A stretch of DNA of 16,836 bases. It comes from JAVKSM01 sp039583705. GTDB taxonomy: Bacteria; Actinomycetota; Actinomycetes; Mycobacteriales; Pseudonocardiaceae. The translations under genes and the position numbers were made by a program. The notes under the pieces were generated by a model that was not told the DNA's origin, ran no database searches, and was given only the letters and a program-made list of their open reading frames with translations. Shown here piece by piece: positions 6,587 through 16,836 of this stretch. Position 1 is the stretch's first letter, and each line of letters begins with the position of its first letter. The stretch spans positions 1 to 16,836 of the forward strand of contig JAVKSM010000073.1 in assembly GCA_039583705.1 (NCBI GenBank), in the 5' to 3' direction.

Positions 6587-7872
6587 CGCTGCTGATCAGG
6601 GGCGTGCAGCTTTACGGCGAAGGGGCGTCGACCGACCTGCTGGTGCGTGACGGGGTGCTCGCCGAGGTCGGGCCGGGGCTGGACGGCACCGGGGTCGAGG
6701 TGATCGACGCCGGCGGCCTGGTCGCGCTGCCCGGCTTCGTCGACCTGCACACCCATCTGCGCGAGCCGGGTGGGGAGGACGTCGAGACGATCACCACGGG
6801 CTCGGCCGCTGCCGCCCTGGGCGGCTTCACCGCGGTGTTCGCCATGCCCAACACCGACCCGGTGGCTGACACCGCCGTGGTCGTCGAGCACGTCTGGCGG
6901 CGCGGCCTGGAGGTCGGCCTGGTCGACGTGCACCCGGTGGGCGCGGTCACGGTGGGACTGGCCGGGGAGGGGCTGGCCGAGCTGGGCACGATGGCCCGCT
7001 CGGCGGCCCACGTGCGCATGTTCTCCGACGACGGACGCTGTGTGGCCGACCCGCTGGTGATGCGCCGCGCCCTGGAGTACAGCGTCGCGTTGGACGCCGT
7101 GGTCGCCCAGCACGCCGAGGAGCCACGGCTCACCGTCGGCGCCCAGGCGCACGAGGGGCCCACCGCGTCCCGGCTGGGGCTGGCGGGCTGGCCGGCGGCC
7201 GCCGAGGAGTCGATCATCGCCAGGGACTGTCTGCTCGCGCAGCAGGCCGGCGGCCGGCTGCACGTCTGCCACGTCTCGACCGCCGGGTCGGTGGCGGCGC
7301 TGCGGGCGGCCAGGTCGCGCGGGGTCGCCGTCACCGCCGAGGTCACGCCGCACCACCTGCTGCTCACCGACGAGCGACTGTCCACCTTCGACCCGGTCAA
7401 CAAGGTCAACCCACCGCTGCGGGAGGCGGCCGACGTCGCCGCGCTCCGCGCTGCCCTGGCCGAGGGCACCGTGGACTGCGTGGCCACCGACCACGCCCCG
7501 CACGCCCCGCAGGACAAGGACTGCGAGTGGGCGGCGGCGCGGCCGGGCATGCTGGGCCTGCAGACGGCGTTGTCGGTCGTGGTGCGCGCGATGCTGGAGC
7601 CGGGGCTGCTGGACTGGCGCGGCGTGGCCCGGGTGCTGTCGCAGCGTCCGGCGCAGATCGCGGGCCTGCCGGACCAGGGTCGGCCGCTGGCCGCCGGAGA
7701 GCCTGCCACCTTGACGCTGGTCGACCCGCAGGCCCACTGGACGGTGCGCGCCGACGAACTGGCCAGCATCGCGGGCAACACCCCCTACGAGGGCATGAAG
7801 CTGCCGGCGAGGGTCGTCGCCACCGTGCTGCGCGGCCGCGTCACCACAGTCGACGGGATGGTCCGCTGGTGA
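6583..7872 (+). CDS. pyrC: Dihydroorotase
   Basis: PyrC cyclises carbamoylaspartate to dihydroorotate. The 429-residue protein is a class I, amidohydrolase-fold zinc enzyme. The metal site is complete: His56 and His58 in HTHLREPG, His177 in QHAEE, His230 in CHVST and Asp303 in TDHAPH. The substrate-binding MPNT motif is present and the C-terminus has GNTPYEGMKL. ATG 6583 overlaps the pyrB stop; the open frame upstream of it is a shadow of pyrR and pyrB. It is followed by carA after 50 bases, without the small membrane/PH-domain gene that often separates them. Confidence 0.97.
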   Translation: MTLLIRGVQLYGEGASTDLLVRDGVLAEVGPGLDGTGVEVIDAGGLVALPGFVDLHTHLREPGGEDVETITTGSAAAALGGFTAVFAMPNTDPVADTAVVVEHVWRRGLEVGLVDVHPVGAVTVGLAGEGLAELGTMARSAAHVRMFSDDGRCVADPLVMRRALEYSVALDAVVAQHAEEPRLTVGAQAHEGPTASRLGLAGWPAAAEESIIARDCLLAQQAGGRLHVCHVSTAGSVAALRAARSRGVAVTAEVTPHHLLLTDERLSTFDPVNKVNPPLREAADVAALRAALAEGTVDCVATDHAPHAPQDKDCEWAAARPGMLGLQTALSVVVRAMLEPGLLDWRGVARVLSQRPAQIAGLPDQGRPLAAGEPATLTLVDPQAHWTVRADELASIAGNTPYEGMKLPARVVATVLRGRVTTVDGMVRW

Positions 7873-7922
7873 CCGAACGGGTGGGCCTGGAGCCCGGAGC
7901 TCCGCGACCGGCGGAGGCTGCC

Positions 7923-9083
7923 ATGACGAGCCGGAGCGGGATCTACCCGCCGGCCGTCCTCGTGCTGGAGGACGGCACCTGCTTCCCCGGCACCGCCTAC
8001 GGCGCGCGAGGCGCCACGCTGGGCGAGGCGGTGTTCGCGACCGGAATGACCGGCTACCAGGAGACGCTCACCGACCCTTCCTACCATCGTCAGATCGTCG
8101 TACAGACCGCACCGCACATCGGTAACACGGGCTGGAACACCGAGGACAACGAGTCGGCGCGGATCTGGGTCGCCGGGTACGCGGTGCGCGACCCGGCGTG
8201 GCGTCCGTCGAGCTGGCGGTCCTCCTCCACGTTGGACGAGGAACTGGCCCGGCAGGGCGTCGTCGGGATCAGCGGCGTCGACACCCGGGCACTGACCCGG
8301 CGGTTGCGCGAGGCGGGGGCGATGCGGAGCGGCATCTTCTCCTGCGACGCGCCGGGCAGCGAAGCCGACATGCTGGCGGCGGTGCTGGCCAGTCCCGGTA
8401 TGGCGGGAGCCGATCTCGCCGGAGAGGTCAGCGTCACGCGGCCCTACGTTGTGTCCGCGGTCGGCGAAACGCGGTTCCGGGTCGCGGCCCTGGACCTGGG
8501 CCTCAAGTCCACCACCCCGCGGATGATGGCTGAGCGGGGCATCGAGACCCACGTGCTCCCGCTGGCGTCCACGATCGACGAGGTGCTGGCGGTCGCGCCG
8601 GACGGGGTGTTCCTGTCCAACGGCCCCGGCGATCCCGCCACCGCCGAGGGCGCTGTGGCACTGACCCGGGAGGTGCTCCGGCATCGGTTACCACTGTTCG
8701 GGATCTGCTTCGGCAATCAGATCCTGGCCAGGGCGCTGGGCCGGGGAACCTACAAGATGCGCTACGGCCACCGCGGCCTCAACGTCCCGGTGCTCGACGT
8801 GGCCACCGGGAGGGTGGCCATCACCGCGCAGAACCACGGGTTTGCGGTGTCCGGCGAGCCGGGGGAGCGCTTCGACTCCGAGGTGGGTGAGTGCGTGCTG
8901 AGCCACTACTGCCCGAACGACCAGACGGTGGAGGGCGTCACCTGCCTCCAGGTGCCGGCTTTCAGCGTGCAGTACCACCCGGAGGCGGCGGCCGGCCCGC
9001 ACGACGCGGCACCCCTGTTCGACCGTTTCTGTGAGTTGATGGCCGGTGCCGCCGGCGGCGAGCTGATGGAGGAACGACGATGA
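7923..9083 (+). CDS. carA: Carbamoyl-phosphate synthase small (glutaminase) subunit
   Basis: CarA releases ammonia from glutamine and channels it to CarB. The 386-residue protein has the small-subunit N-terminal domain (EAVFATGMTGYQETLTDPSY) and a class I glutamine amidotransferase domain. The triad is Cys262 in GICFGNQ, His352 and Glu354 in YHPEA. ATG 7923 gives the standard MTSRSGIYPPAVLVLEDG start. A GTG at 7869, overlapping the pyrC stop as GTGA, would add 18 residues and is possible but less like the family. The 3' end contains GGAGG and ATGA, which now serve as the start signals of the inserted ATPase gene instead of carB. Confidence 0.96.
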   Translation: MTSRSGIYPPAVLVLEDGTCFPGTAYGARGATLGEAVFATGMTGYQETLTDPSYHRQIVVQTAPHIGNTGWNTEDNESARIWVAGYAVRDPAWRPSSWRSSSTLDEELARQGVVGISGVDTRALTRRLREAGAMRSGIFSCDAPGSEADMLAAVLASPGMAGADLAGEVSVTRPYVVSAVGETRFRVAALDLGLKSTTPRMMAERGIETHVLPLASTIDEVLAVAPDGVFLSNGPGDPATAEGAVALTREVLRHRLPLFGICFGNQILARALGRGTYKMRYGHRGLNVPVLDVATGRVAITAQNHGFAVSGEPGERFDSEVGECVLSHYCPNDQTVEGVTCLQVPAFSVQYHPEAAAGPHDAAPLFDRFCELMAGAAGGELMEERR

Positions 9084-10207
9084 CCGCGGTCGGCTCGGTA
9101 CAAGCGCGGATCGAGCGACTCCGCATCCAGAACTACCGGGTGTTGCGCGAGGCGTTCACGACGAACCTCCGTGCGGCGTGGGATAAGCGAAGTCGCATAC
9201 ATGAGCTGCGTAGCCGTGGCGAGAACGGCCCCATCGTCATCGAGGTAGCTTACCGGCAATCTCCCGGAGAACGGCTGGTGTCCTACCGCGTGGAGCTGGA
9301 CGAGGACAAAGGCTCCCCGGTCGTCGTACGAGAAGTTCTTCGTTGGACCATCGCGTCGGGGTCGGGCGCGCCGAAGGACATCCTCAGCTTCGAGCGAGGT
9401 GAAGGTCGGGTCTACGACGATAGAACCCGAGAATACGCGCGTGAAGAACTCGACACTCCGGACTTGCTCGCGGTGAGCACACTCGGCGGACTTGCGCGCC
9501 ACCCGCGCGTAGCGGCGTTACGCCGGTTCATCACGGGGTGGTACCTCTCCTATTTCAGCGTCAGCGGTACCCGGAGCGGGAGCGTTCCTGAGGCTGGCCC
9601 TCAACCCAGGTTGTCCCAGGCTGGCGACAACCTGCCGAACGTCATCCAGTACCTCAGCGAACAGCATCCCGAGGGGCTCTCGAAGATCCTCCGGGTACTC
9701 GCGGAACGGGTTCCTCAGCTCGAGCGCGTCGAGACGGAGTTGCTCGCGGACGGGCGGTTGCTCCTGAGGTTCAAGGACGCGCCTTTCGACGAGCCTGTCT
9801 TGGCGAAGTACGCCTCCGATGGCACGCTCAAGCTGCTCGCCTACCTCACTGTGCTGTACGATCCCGCGCCGCCCCCGATCGTGGGCATCGAGGAGCCGGA
9901 GAACTTCGTGCACCCGAGGTTGCTCCGTGTCTTGGCCGAGGAGGCGCGGCAGGCGGCAGGGCGCAGTCAGCTTCTCGTCACCACGCACTCACCGTACTTC
10001 GTCGACGCCCTGCGCCCTAAGGAGCTGTGGGTGCTCTATCGAGATGACGAGGGCTTCACCCGTACGGTCAGGGCCTCCGAGATGGTTCGGGTGGTCGCCC
10101 AGGCCGACGCAGGTGGCCAGCTCGGGAGCCTGTGGATGGAAGGCTACTTTGAGGCTGGCGACCCCTTGGTGCGGGGCGGTCGGCCGAGGGCGAAGGTCGG
10201 CGCGTGA
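9080..10207 (+). CDS. AAA15/OLD-like ATPase lacking its Walker A segment
   Basis: The 375-residue protein belongs to the predicted AAA_21/AAA15 ATPases (SMC-like fold), which usually pair with a DUF4276 gene. The family start IERLRIQNYRVLR (11-23) is followed at once by EAFTTNLRAAWDKR. The strand, GPNGSGKS P-loop and following helix that normally lie between them, about 30-35 residues, are absent, and no GKS/T motif occurs anywhere in the frame. The rest is well kept: TGDNLPNVIQYL-like AGDNLPNVIQYL, the ABC-type signature ASDGTLK (Ser246-Gly248), Walker B IVGIEEPENFVHP (Glu271/Glu272) and TTHSP (His303). The ATG overlaps the carA stop and has GGAGG upstream. Codon use is more AT-rich than in its neighbours. 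Without a P-loop, ATP binding by the canonical route is not expected. Confidence 0.85.
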   Translation: MTAVGSVQARIERLRIQNYRVLREAFTTNLRAAWDKRSRIHELRSRGENGPIVIEVAYRQSPGERLVSYRVELDEDKGSPVVVREVLRWTIASGSGAPKDILSFERGEGRVYDDRTREYAREELDTPDLLAVSTLGGLARHPRVAALRRFITGWYLSYFSVSGTRSGSVPEAGPQPRLSQAGDNLPNVIQYLSEQHPEGLSKILRVLAERVPQLERVETELLADGRLLLRFKDAPFDEPVLAKYASDGTLKLLAYLTVLYDPAPPPIVGIEEPENFVHPRLLRVLAEEARQAAGRSQLLVTTHSPYFVDALRPKELWVLYRDDEGFTRTVRASEMVRVVAQADAGGQLGSLWMEGYFEAGDPLVRGGRPRAKVGA

Positions 10208-10693
10208 ACCTGGAGGTCCTCGTCGAGGAGCGCTCTGCCGAGCAGGCGTTTCGGGTGCTGCTTCCCCGCATCGTCCCGGATATTGATTTTGAGATGCGTG
10301 TTTTTCGAGGGAAGACCGACCTGCTGAAGAAGCTCCCCGACCGGCTCAAGGGCTACGCGGGCTGGATCAGGCAAGGGGACGTGGTCAACCGGATCGCCGT
10401 CGAAGAGCTTGAAGCCTGGTTCTTTGGTGATATTCCAGCGCTCTGCGGGGCCTATCCACGGATTCCGGCCTCGCTTGGAGGGCAGGCAAAGTACCGCGAT
10501 CCCGACGCTATTCGCGGTGGCACATGGGAAGCGTTGGAGCGGGTGCTTCAGGCGCGCGGTTACCACCCGGGTGGTCTGGCGAAGACAGTGGCAGCCACGG
10601 AGATCGCACAGCACATGGATGTCGATGCCAACCGTTCCCGGAGCTTCCAGGCGTTCCGGGACGGGGTGAGACGGCTCGTTTCTGGGGACACCA
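9084..10693 (+). mobile_element. Two-gene accessory insert splitting carA and carB
   Basis: carA and carB are normally adjacent. Here about 1.6 kb with two accessory genes lies between them. The insert is less G+C-rich than its surroundings (31 of 60 bases in 10261-10320, against 41 of 60 in 10741-10800). No transposase, integrase, terminal inverted repeats or target duplication is visible. CCGCGG occurs at both edges (9084-9089 and 10697-10702), which may be chance. Calling it horizontally acquired is an inference. Confidence 0.6.

Positions 10694-10710
<17 letters not shown>
10204..10710 (+). CDS. DUF4276 family protein lacking its acidic TOPRIM-like core
   Basis: The 168-residue protein matches DUF4276 proteins at both ends: LEVLVEERSAEQAFRVLLPRI and FRGKTDLLKKLPDRLKGYA at the start, then VVNRIAVEELEAWFFGD, KYRDPDAIRGGTWEALERVL and NRSRSFQAFRDGVRRL. 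Family members are usually about 200-220 residues. Between GYAxW and VVNRIA they carry a hydrophobic strand and an acidic DRDxDDC-type motif, which is the presumed TOPRIM-like metal site. Here only IRQGD (55-59) separates the blocks, so about 35-50 residues are missing near 10366-10386. The GTG start overlaps the ATPase stop (GTGA). The stop lies inside carB (17-base overlap). The pairing suggests a defence module, but the lost core makes nuclease activity doubtful. Confidence 0.82.
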
Positions 10711-14013
<3,303 letters not shown>

Positions 14014-14017
<4 letters not shown>

Positions 14018-14847
14018 GGCCGTTCGGGGTGCGGCTGGCCGCCGCGGTCGCGGCGTCCGGCCCGCTGTGCGTGGGCATCGACCCGCACCCGGAACTGCTG
14101 GCCGCCTGGGGGCTGGGAGTCGACGCCCGCGGCCTCGAGCGCTTCGCGCTGTCCGTCGTGGAGGCGCTGGCGGGCGAGGTGGCGGTGCTCAAGCCGCAGT
14201 CGGCCTTCTTCGAGGTGCACGGCTCGGCCGGGATCGCAGTGCTGGAGCGGGTGCTGGCCGGGTGCCGGGAGGCCGGCGTCCTCGCGCTGCTCGATGCCAA
14301 GCGGGGCGACATCGGCTCCACGATGGCCGGCTACGCGGCGGCCTACCTGTCCGACGGCTCGCCGCTGGCCGCCGACGCGGTGACGCTCTCGCCCTACCTC
14401 GGGGTCGCGGCGCTGGCACCCGCGCTGGACCTCGCGGCCGCCAGTTGCCGCGCCGTGTTCGTGCTGGCGCGCACCTCCAACCCCGACGGCGCCGCGGTGC
14501 AGACCGCGGTCCATGACGGGCGCAGCGTGGCACAGGCGGTGGTGGACGCCGCCGCGGTCCGCAACGCGGGATTCGCCCCGATGGGGCCGGTCGGGGTGGT
14601 CGTCGGTGCCACCCAGGCGCACGGGCTCGACCTGTCGGCGCTCGGCGGTCCGGTGCTGGCTCCCGGCCTCGGTGCGCAGGGCGCGCGCCCGGCCGACCTG
14701 CCGGTGGTCTTCGGCAGCGCCCTGCCCTGCGTCCTCCCGGTGGCCGCGCGCGAGGTGCTGGGCCGCGGCCCGGAGCCGGCCGCGCTGCGGCGGGCCGTTC
14801 GGCAGCTCCGGGAGGAACTCGCCGCCGTCCTGGGTACACCCCGCTGA
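14014..14847 (+). CDS. pyrF: Orotidine 5'-phosphate decarboxylase
   Basis: PyrF decarboxylates OMP to UMP, the last step of the pathway. The 277-residue protein is the longer (type 2) form typical of actinobacteria. It has LCVGIDPHPELL near the start, the catalytic DAKRGDIGSTM (Asp94, Lys96, Asp99), a KPQSAFFE strand and a VVVGATQ phosphate-binding region. The ATG overlaps the carB stop (ATGA). pyrD is not between carB and pyrF, so dihydroorotate dehydrogenase must be encoded elsewhere. Confidence 0.96.
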
Positions 14848-14923
14848 CGTGGGCCATGCGGCCAGTTCGGTACGTTCGGGGCGCCCCGATTCATTGCTGG
14901 ACGAAGAACACAACGGAGGAGAA

Positions 14924-15235
14924 GTGGCACTTCCCGAGCTGACCGAGGAGCAGCGGGCCGCCGCGCTGGAGAAGGCCGCCGCCGCCCGTCGCGCCCGGGC
15001 CGAGCTCAAGGAGCGCCTCAAGCGCGGCGGTACGAACCTGCGGGAGGTCCTCGATGCCGCCGGCACCGACGAGGTGCTGGGCAAGATGAAGGTGTCAGCC
15101 CTGCTCGAGGCCCTCCCGGGGGTCGGCAAGGTCCGCGCCCAGCAGATCATGGAACGGTTGGAGATCGCTCCCAGCCGCCGGCTGCGCGGCCTTGGCGAAC
15201 GGCAGCGCAAGGCACTGCTCGCCGACTTCGAGTGA
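14924..15235 (+). CDS. mihF: Actinobacterial-type integration host factor
   Basis: mIHF is a small nucleoid-associated protein of actinobacteria, unrelated in fold to HU/IHF and essential in mycobacteria. The 103-residue protein begins VALPELTEEQRAAALEKAAAARR with a long basic helix. KMKVSALLEALPGVGKVRAQQIMERLEIAPSRRLRGLGERQRKALL follows in segments that form the helix-two-turn-helix DNA-binding domain. The GTG at 14924 has GGAGGAG in front. The 76-base gap after pyrF holds a TACGTT (14871-14876) that could be a -10 element, suggesting an own promoter. Its usual neighbour gmk follows. Confidence 0.95.
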   Translation: MALPELTEEQRAAALEKAAAARRARAELKERLKRGGTNLREVLDAAGTDEVLGKMKVSALLEALPGVGKVRAQQIMERLEIAPSRRLRGLGERQRKALLADFE

Positions 15236-15251
15236 GCCCCTTCGAGTGAGC
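15227..15251 (+). repeat. Tandem direct repeat spanning mihF stop and gmk start
   Basis: TTCGAGTGAGC occurs at 15227-15237 and again at 15241-15251, a period of 14 bases. The first copy contains the mihF stop; the second contains the gmk GTG. The GTG in the first copy opens a five-codon frame (MSPFE) whose TGA overlaps the gmk start. It looks like a small local duplication. Confidence 0.7.
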
Positions 15252-15845
15252 GGGGGCGACGAGCGGAGGGGCCGGCTGCTGGTGCTGGCAGGCCCCTCCG
15301 GCGTCGGGAAGAGCAGCGTGGTGGAGGAGCTGCGGCGCATCCTGCCGTCGTTGTGGTTCAGCGTGTCCGTGACGACGAGGGCGCCCCGGCCGGGCGAGGT
15401 CGAGGGTCGCCACTACCACTTCGTGACCCCGGAGGCCTTCGAGGCGATGGTCGCGGCCGGCGGGCTGCTGGAGTGGGCCGAGATCCACGGCGGCACGCAT
15501 CGCTCGGGCACGCCCCGGGCGCCGATCGAGCAGCACCTGGCGGCGGGCGACCCGGTGTTGGTCGAGGTGAACCTGGCCGGGGCCCGGGCCATTCGCAGCG
15601 CCTCTCCCGAGGCGTTGCTCGTCTTCCTCGCGCCGCCGAGCTGGGGGGAGCTCGTGGCCCGGCTGGTGGGCCGCGGCACCGAGCCGACCGAGGTCGTGGC
15701 CCGCCGGCTGCGCACCGCCGAGGAGGAACTGGCGGCACGGGCGGAGTTCGACGTCACGGTGGTCAACGACGACGTCCGGGGGGCGGCGCGGCAGTTGGTA
15801 GCCTTGGCGGTGGGCCCGAAAGCAGCGACGTCCGGGTCACCCTAG
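15246..15845 (+). CDS. gmk: Guanylate kinase
   Basis: Gmk phosphorylates GMP to GDP with ATP. The 199-residue protein has the P-loop GPSGVGKSS at residues 16-24, the GMP-binding SVTTRAPRPGEVEGRHYHF stretch, LLEWAEIHGGTHRSGTP and the lid region with RLRTAEEEL. The GTG at 15246 is preferred over in-frame upstream codons because it lies just after the mihF stop and leaves the normal short N-terminus before RGRLLVLAGPSG. The usual Shine-Dalgarno is weak here; translation may be coupled to mihF through the repeat at the junction. Confidence 0.95.
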   Translation: MSGGDERRGRLLVLAGPSGVGKSSVVEELRRILPSLWFSVSVTTRAPRPGEVEGRHYHFVTPEAFEAMVAAGGLLEWAEIHGGTHRSGTPRAPIEQHLAAGDPVLVEVNLAGARAIRSASPEALLVFLAPPSWGELVARLVGRGTEPTEVVARRLRTAEEELAARAEFDVTVVNDDVRGAARQLVALAVGPKAATSGSP

Positions 15846-15864
15846 ACCCCGTAGGAGCAGGTGA

Positions 15865-16143
15865 GTGAGCATTCCGCTGACCGGCCGGCTGGCCGGCGAG
15901 GCCCCCGAGGGCATCACCAACCCACCGATCGACGAGCTGCTGGACAAGGCGAGCTCCAAGTACGCCCTGGTCATCTACGCCGCGAAGCGCGCACGTCAGA
16001 TCAACGACTACTACGCCCAGCTCGGCGAGGGACTGCTGGAGTACGTCGGGCCGATGGTCGAGCCCAACCCCCGGGAGAAGCCGCTGTCGATCGCGCTGCG
16101 GGAGATCCACGGCGGCCTGCTCGAACACACCGAGGGCGAGTGA
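15865..16143 (+). CDS. rpoZ: RNA polymerase omega subunit
   Basis: Omega helps assemble and stabilise the beta' subunit of RNA polymerase. The 92-residue protein contains the conserved ITNPPIDELLDKASSKYAL and VIYAAKRARQINDYY, then LLEYVGPMVEP and EKPLSIALREIHGGLLEHTEGE at the end. The N-terminal tail is shorter than in M. tuberculosis (110 residues). The GTG at 15865 follows AGGAG (15853-15857) by seven bases; GTG at 15861 is in another frame. Its last codons overlap the coaBC start (GTGA). Confidence 0.96.
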   Translation: MSIPLTGRLAGEAPEGITNPPIDELLDKASSKYALVIYAAKRARQINDYYAQLGEGLLEYVGPMVEPNPREKPLSIALREIHGGLLEHTEGE

Positions 16144-16836
16144 CGCTCCGGCCCCCCTCGTCCCCCCTTCGGCCGTCCCGGGTCGTGCTCGGGGTGGCCG
16201 GTGGCATCGCCGCGTACAAGGCGTGCGACGTGCTGCGTCGGCTGACGGAGTCCGGGCACGACGTCCGCGTGGTGCCGACCGCCGCCGCGCTGCGCTTCGT
16301 CGGCTCCGCCACCTTCGAGGCGCTGTCCGGGCATCCGGTGCATCCGGACGTCTTCTCCGACGTCGCTGCTGTGCCGCACGTGCGGCTCGGCCAGCAGGCC
16401 GACCTCCTCGTCGTCGCCCCCGCGACCGCGGACCTGCTCGCCAGGGCCGCACACGGGCGCGCCGACGACCTGCTCAGCGCCACCCTGCTCACCGTGCGCT
16501 GCCCGGTGCTGCTCGTGCCCGCGATGCACACCGAGATGTGGGAGCACCCGGCGACCCGGGACAACGTCGCCCTGCTGCGCCGGCGCGGGGTGGTCGTCGC
16601 CGAGCCGGCGGCCGGCCGGCTGACCGGGGTCGACACCGGCCCGGGCCGGCTGCCGGACCCGGCCGAGGTCGTCGAGCTGGCGCGGCTGCTGCTGGAGCGG
16701 CCCGCGGCGCTGCCGCGCGACCTGGCAGGCCGGCGTGTCGTGGTCTCCGCCGGCGGCACCAGGGAGCCGCTGGACCCGGTGCGCTACCTGGGGAACCGGT
16801 CCTCGGGCCGGCAGGGGTACGCGCTGGCCAGGGTGG
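16140..16836 (+). CDS. coaBC: CoaBC, phosphopantothenoylcysteine synthase/decarboxylase (cut by window end)
   Basis: CoaBC is bifunctional in coenzyme A synthesis: CoaB joins cysteine to phosphopantothenate and CoaC decarboxylates the product. The frame from GTG 16140 reads VTLRPPSSPLRPSRVVLGVA and continues open to the window edge, giving 232 codons. The flavin-binding CoaC domain is complete, with GGIAAYKACDVLR, the AVPHVRLGQQADLLVVAPATA segment with the catalytic-type histidine, and PAMHTEMW. The CoaB domain has begun, with VVVSAGGTREPLDPVRYLGNRSSG. The GTG overlaps the rpoZ stop, which supports this start. The C-terminal part lies outside the window. Confidence 0.95.
   Translation, partial: MTLRPPSSPLRPSRVVLGVAGGIAAYKACDVLRRLTESGHDVRVVPTAAALRFVGSATFEALSGHPVHPDVFSDVAAVPHVRLGQQADLLVVAPATADLLARAAHGRADDLLSATLLTVRCPVLLVPAMHTEMWEHPATRDNVALLRRRGVVVAEPAAGRLTGVDTGPGRLPDPAEVVELARLLLERPAALPRDLAGRRVVVSAGGTREPLDPVRYLGNRSSGRQGYALARV

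Noticed and set aside
6556..7737. 393-codon minus-strand open frame opposite pyrC
   Set aside because: Lies entirely antisense to a clear dihydroorotase and has low-complexity composition.

Overview
The window is a high-G+C actinobacterial chromosome segment. It carries the conserved housekeeping order aroK-aroB-aroQ, a small membrane protein gene on the minus strand, pepQ, efp, nusB, bldD (minus strand), pyrR-pyrB-pyrC-carA, a two-gene insert, carB, pyrF, mihF, gmk, rpoZ and the start of coaBC. Frequent GTG starts, many 4-bp start/stop overlaps, the actinobacterial-type integration host factor and a BldD regulator place it in Actinomycetota. The presence of bldD argues against Mycobacterium. 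The absence of pyrD between carB and pyrF differs from Streptomyces. A Pseudonocardiales-like organism is my best guess, by inference only.

Layout: 1-113 holds a short upstream tail and a candidate promoter. 114-2165 encodes three shikimate-pathway enzymes (AroK, AroB, AroQ) as one translationally coupled unit. 2162-2547 (minus) is a four-helix membrane protein of the B-4DMT type. 2595-4268 encodes an Xaa-Pro peptidase, a drastically shortened EF-P remnant of 37 codons and NusB. 4279-4767 (minus) is the c-di-GMP-responsive regulator BldD. A 275-bp divergent region follows, with a candidate bldD promoter and a clear PyrR-binding hairpin abutting the pyrR Shine-Dalgarno. 5043-14847 is the de novo pyrimidine operon. 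14924-16836 carries mihF, gmk, rpoZ and the 5' part of coaBC.

The unusual part is 9080-10710. A predicted AAA15/OLD-like ATPase gene and a DUF4276 (TOPRIM-like) gene sit between the two carbamoyl-phosphate synthase subunit genes. They are coupled by overlaps to carA, to each other and to carB. The pair resembles ATPase plus TOPRIM-type nuclease anti-phage modules such as PARIS or RloA/RloB. Both proteins look internally deleted in frame: the ATPase lacks its Walker A segment and the DUF4276 protein lacks its acidic TOPRIM core. With the efp remnant, which joins the first ~21 and last ~16 residues of EF-P, the window holds three in-frame internal deletions. Each removes the functional core but leaves reading frame and coupling intact. 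This could be polarity-sparing decay, a real atypical system or an assembly artefact; the sequence alone cannot decide.

The genes work together as follows. The aro genes feed chorismate synthesis. PyrR, PyrB, PyrC, CarA, CarB and PyrF supply most steps of UMP synthesis, with PyrR sensing uridine nucleotides at the leader hairpin. Gmk, RpoZ and CoaBC form the usual nucleotide, transcription and coenzyme A block after mihF.
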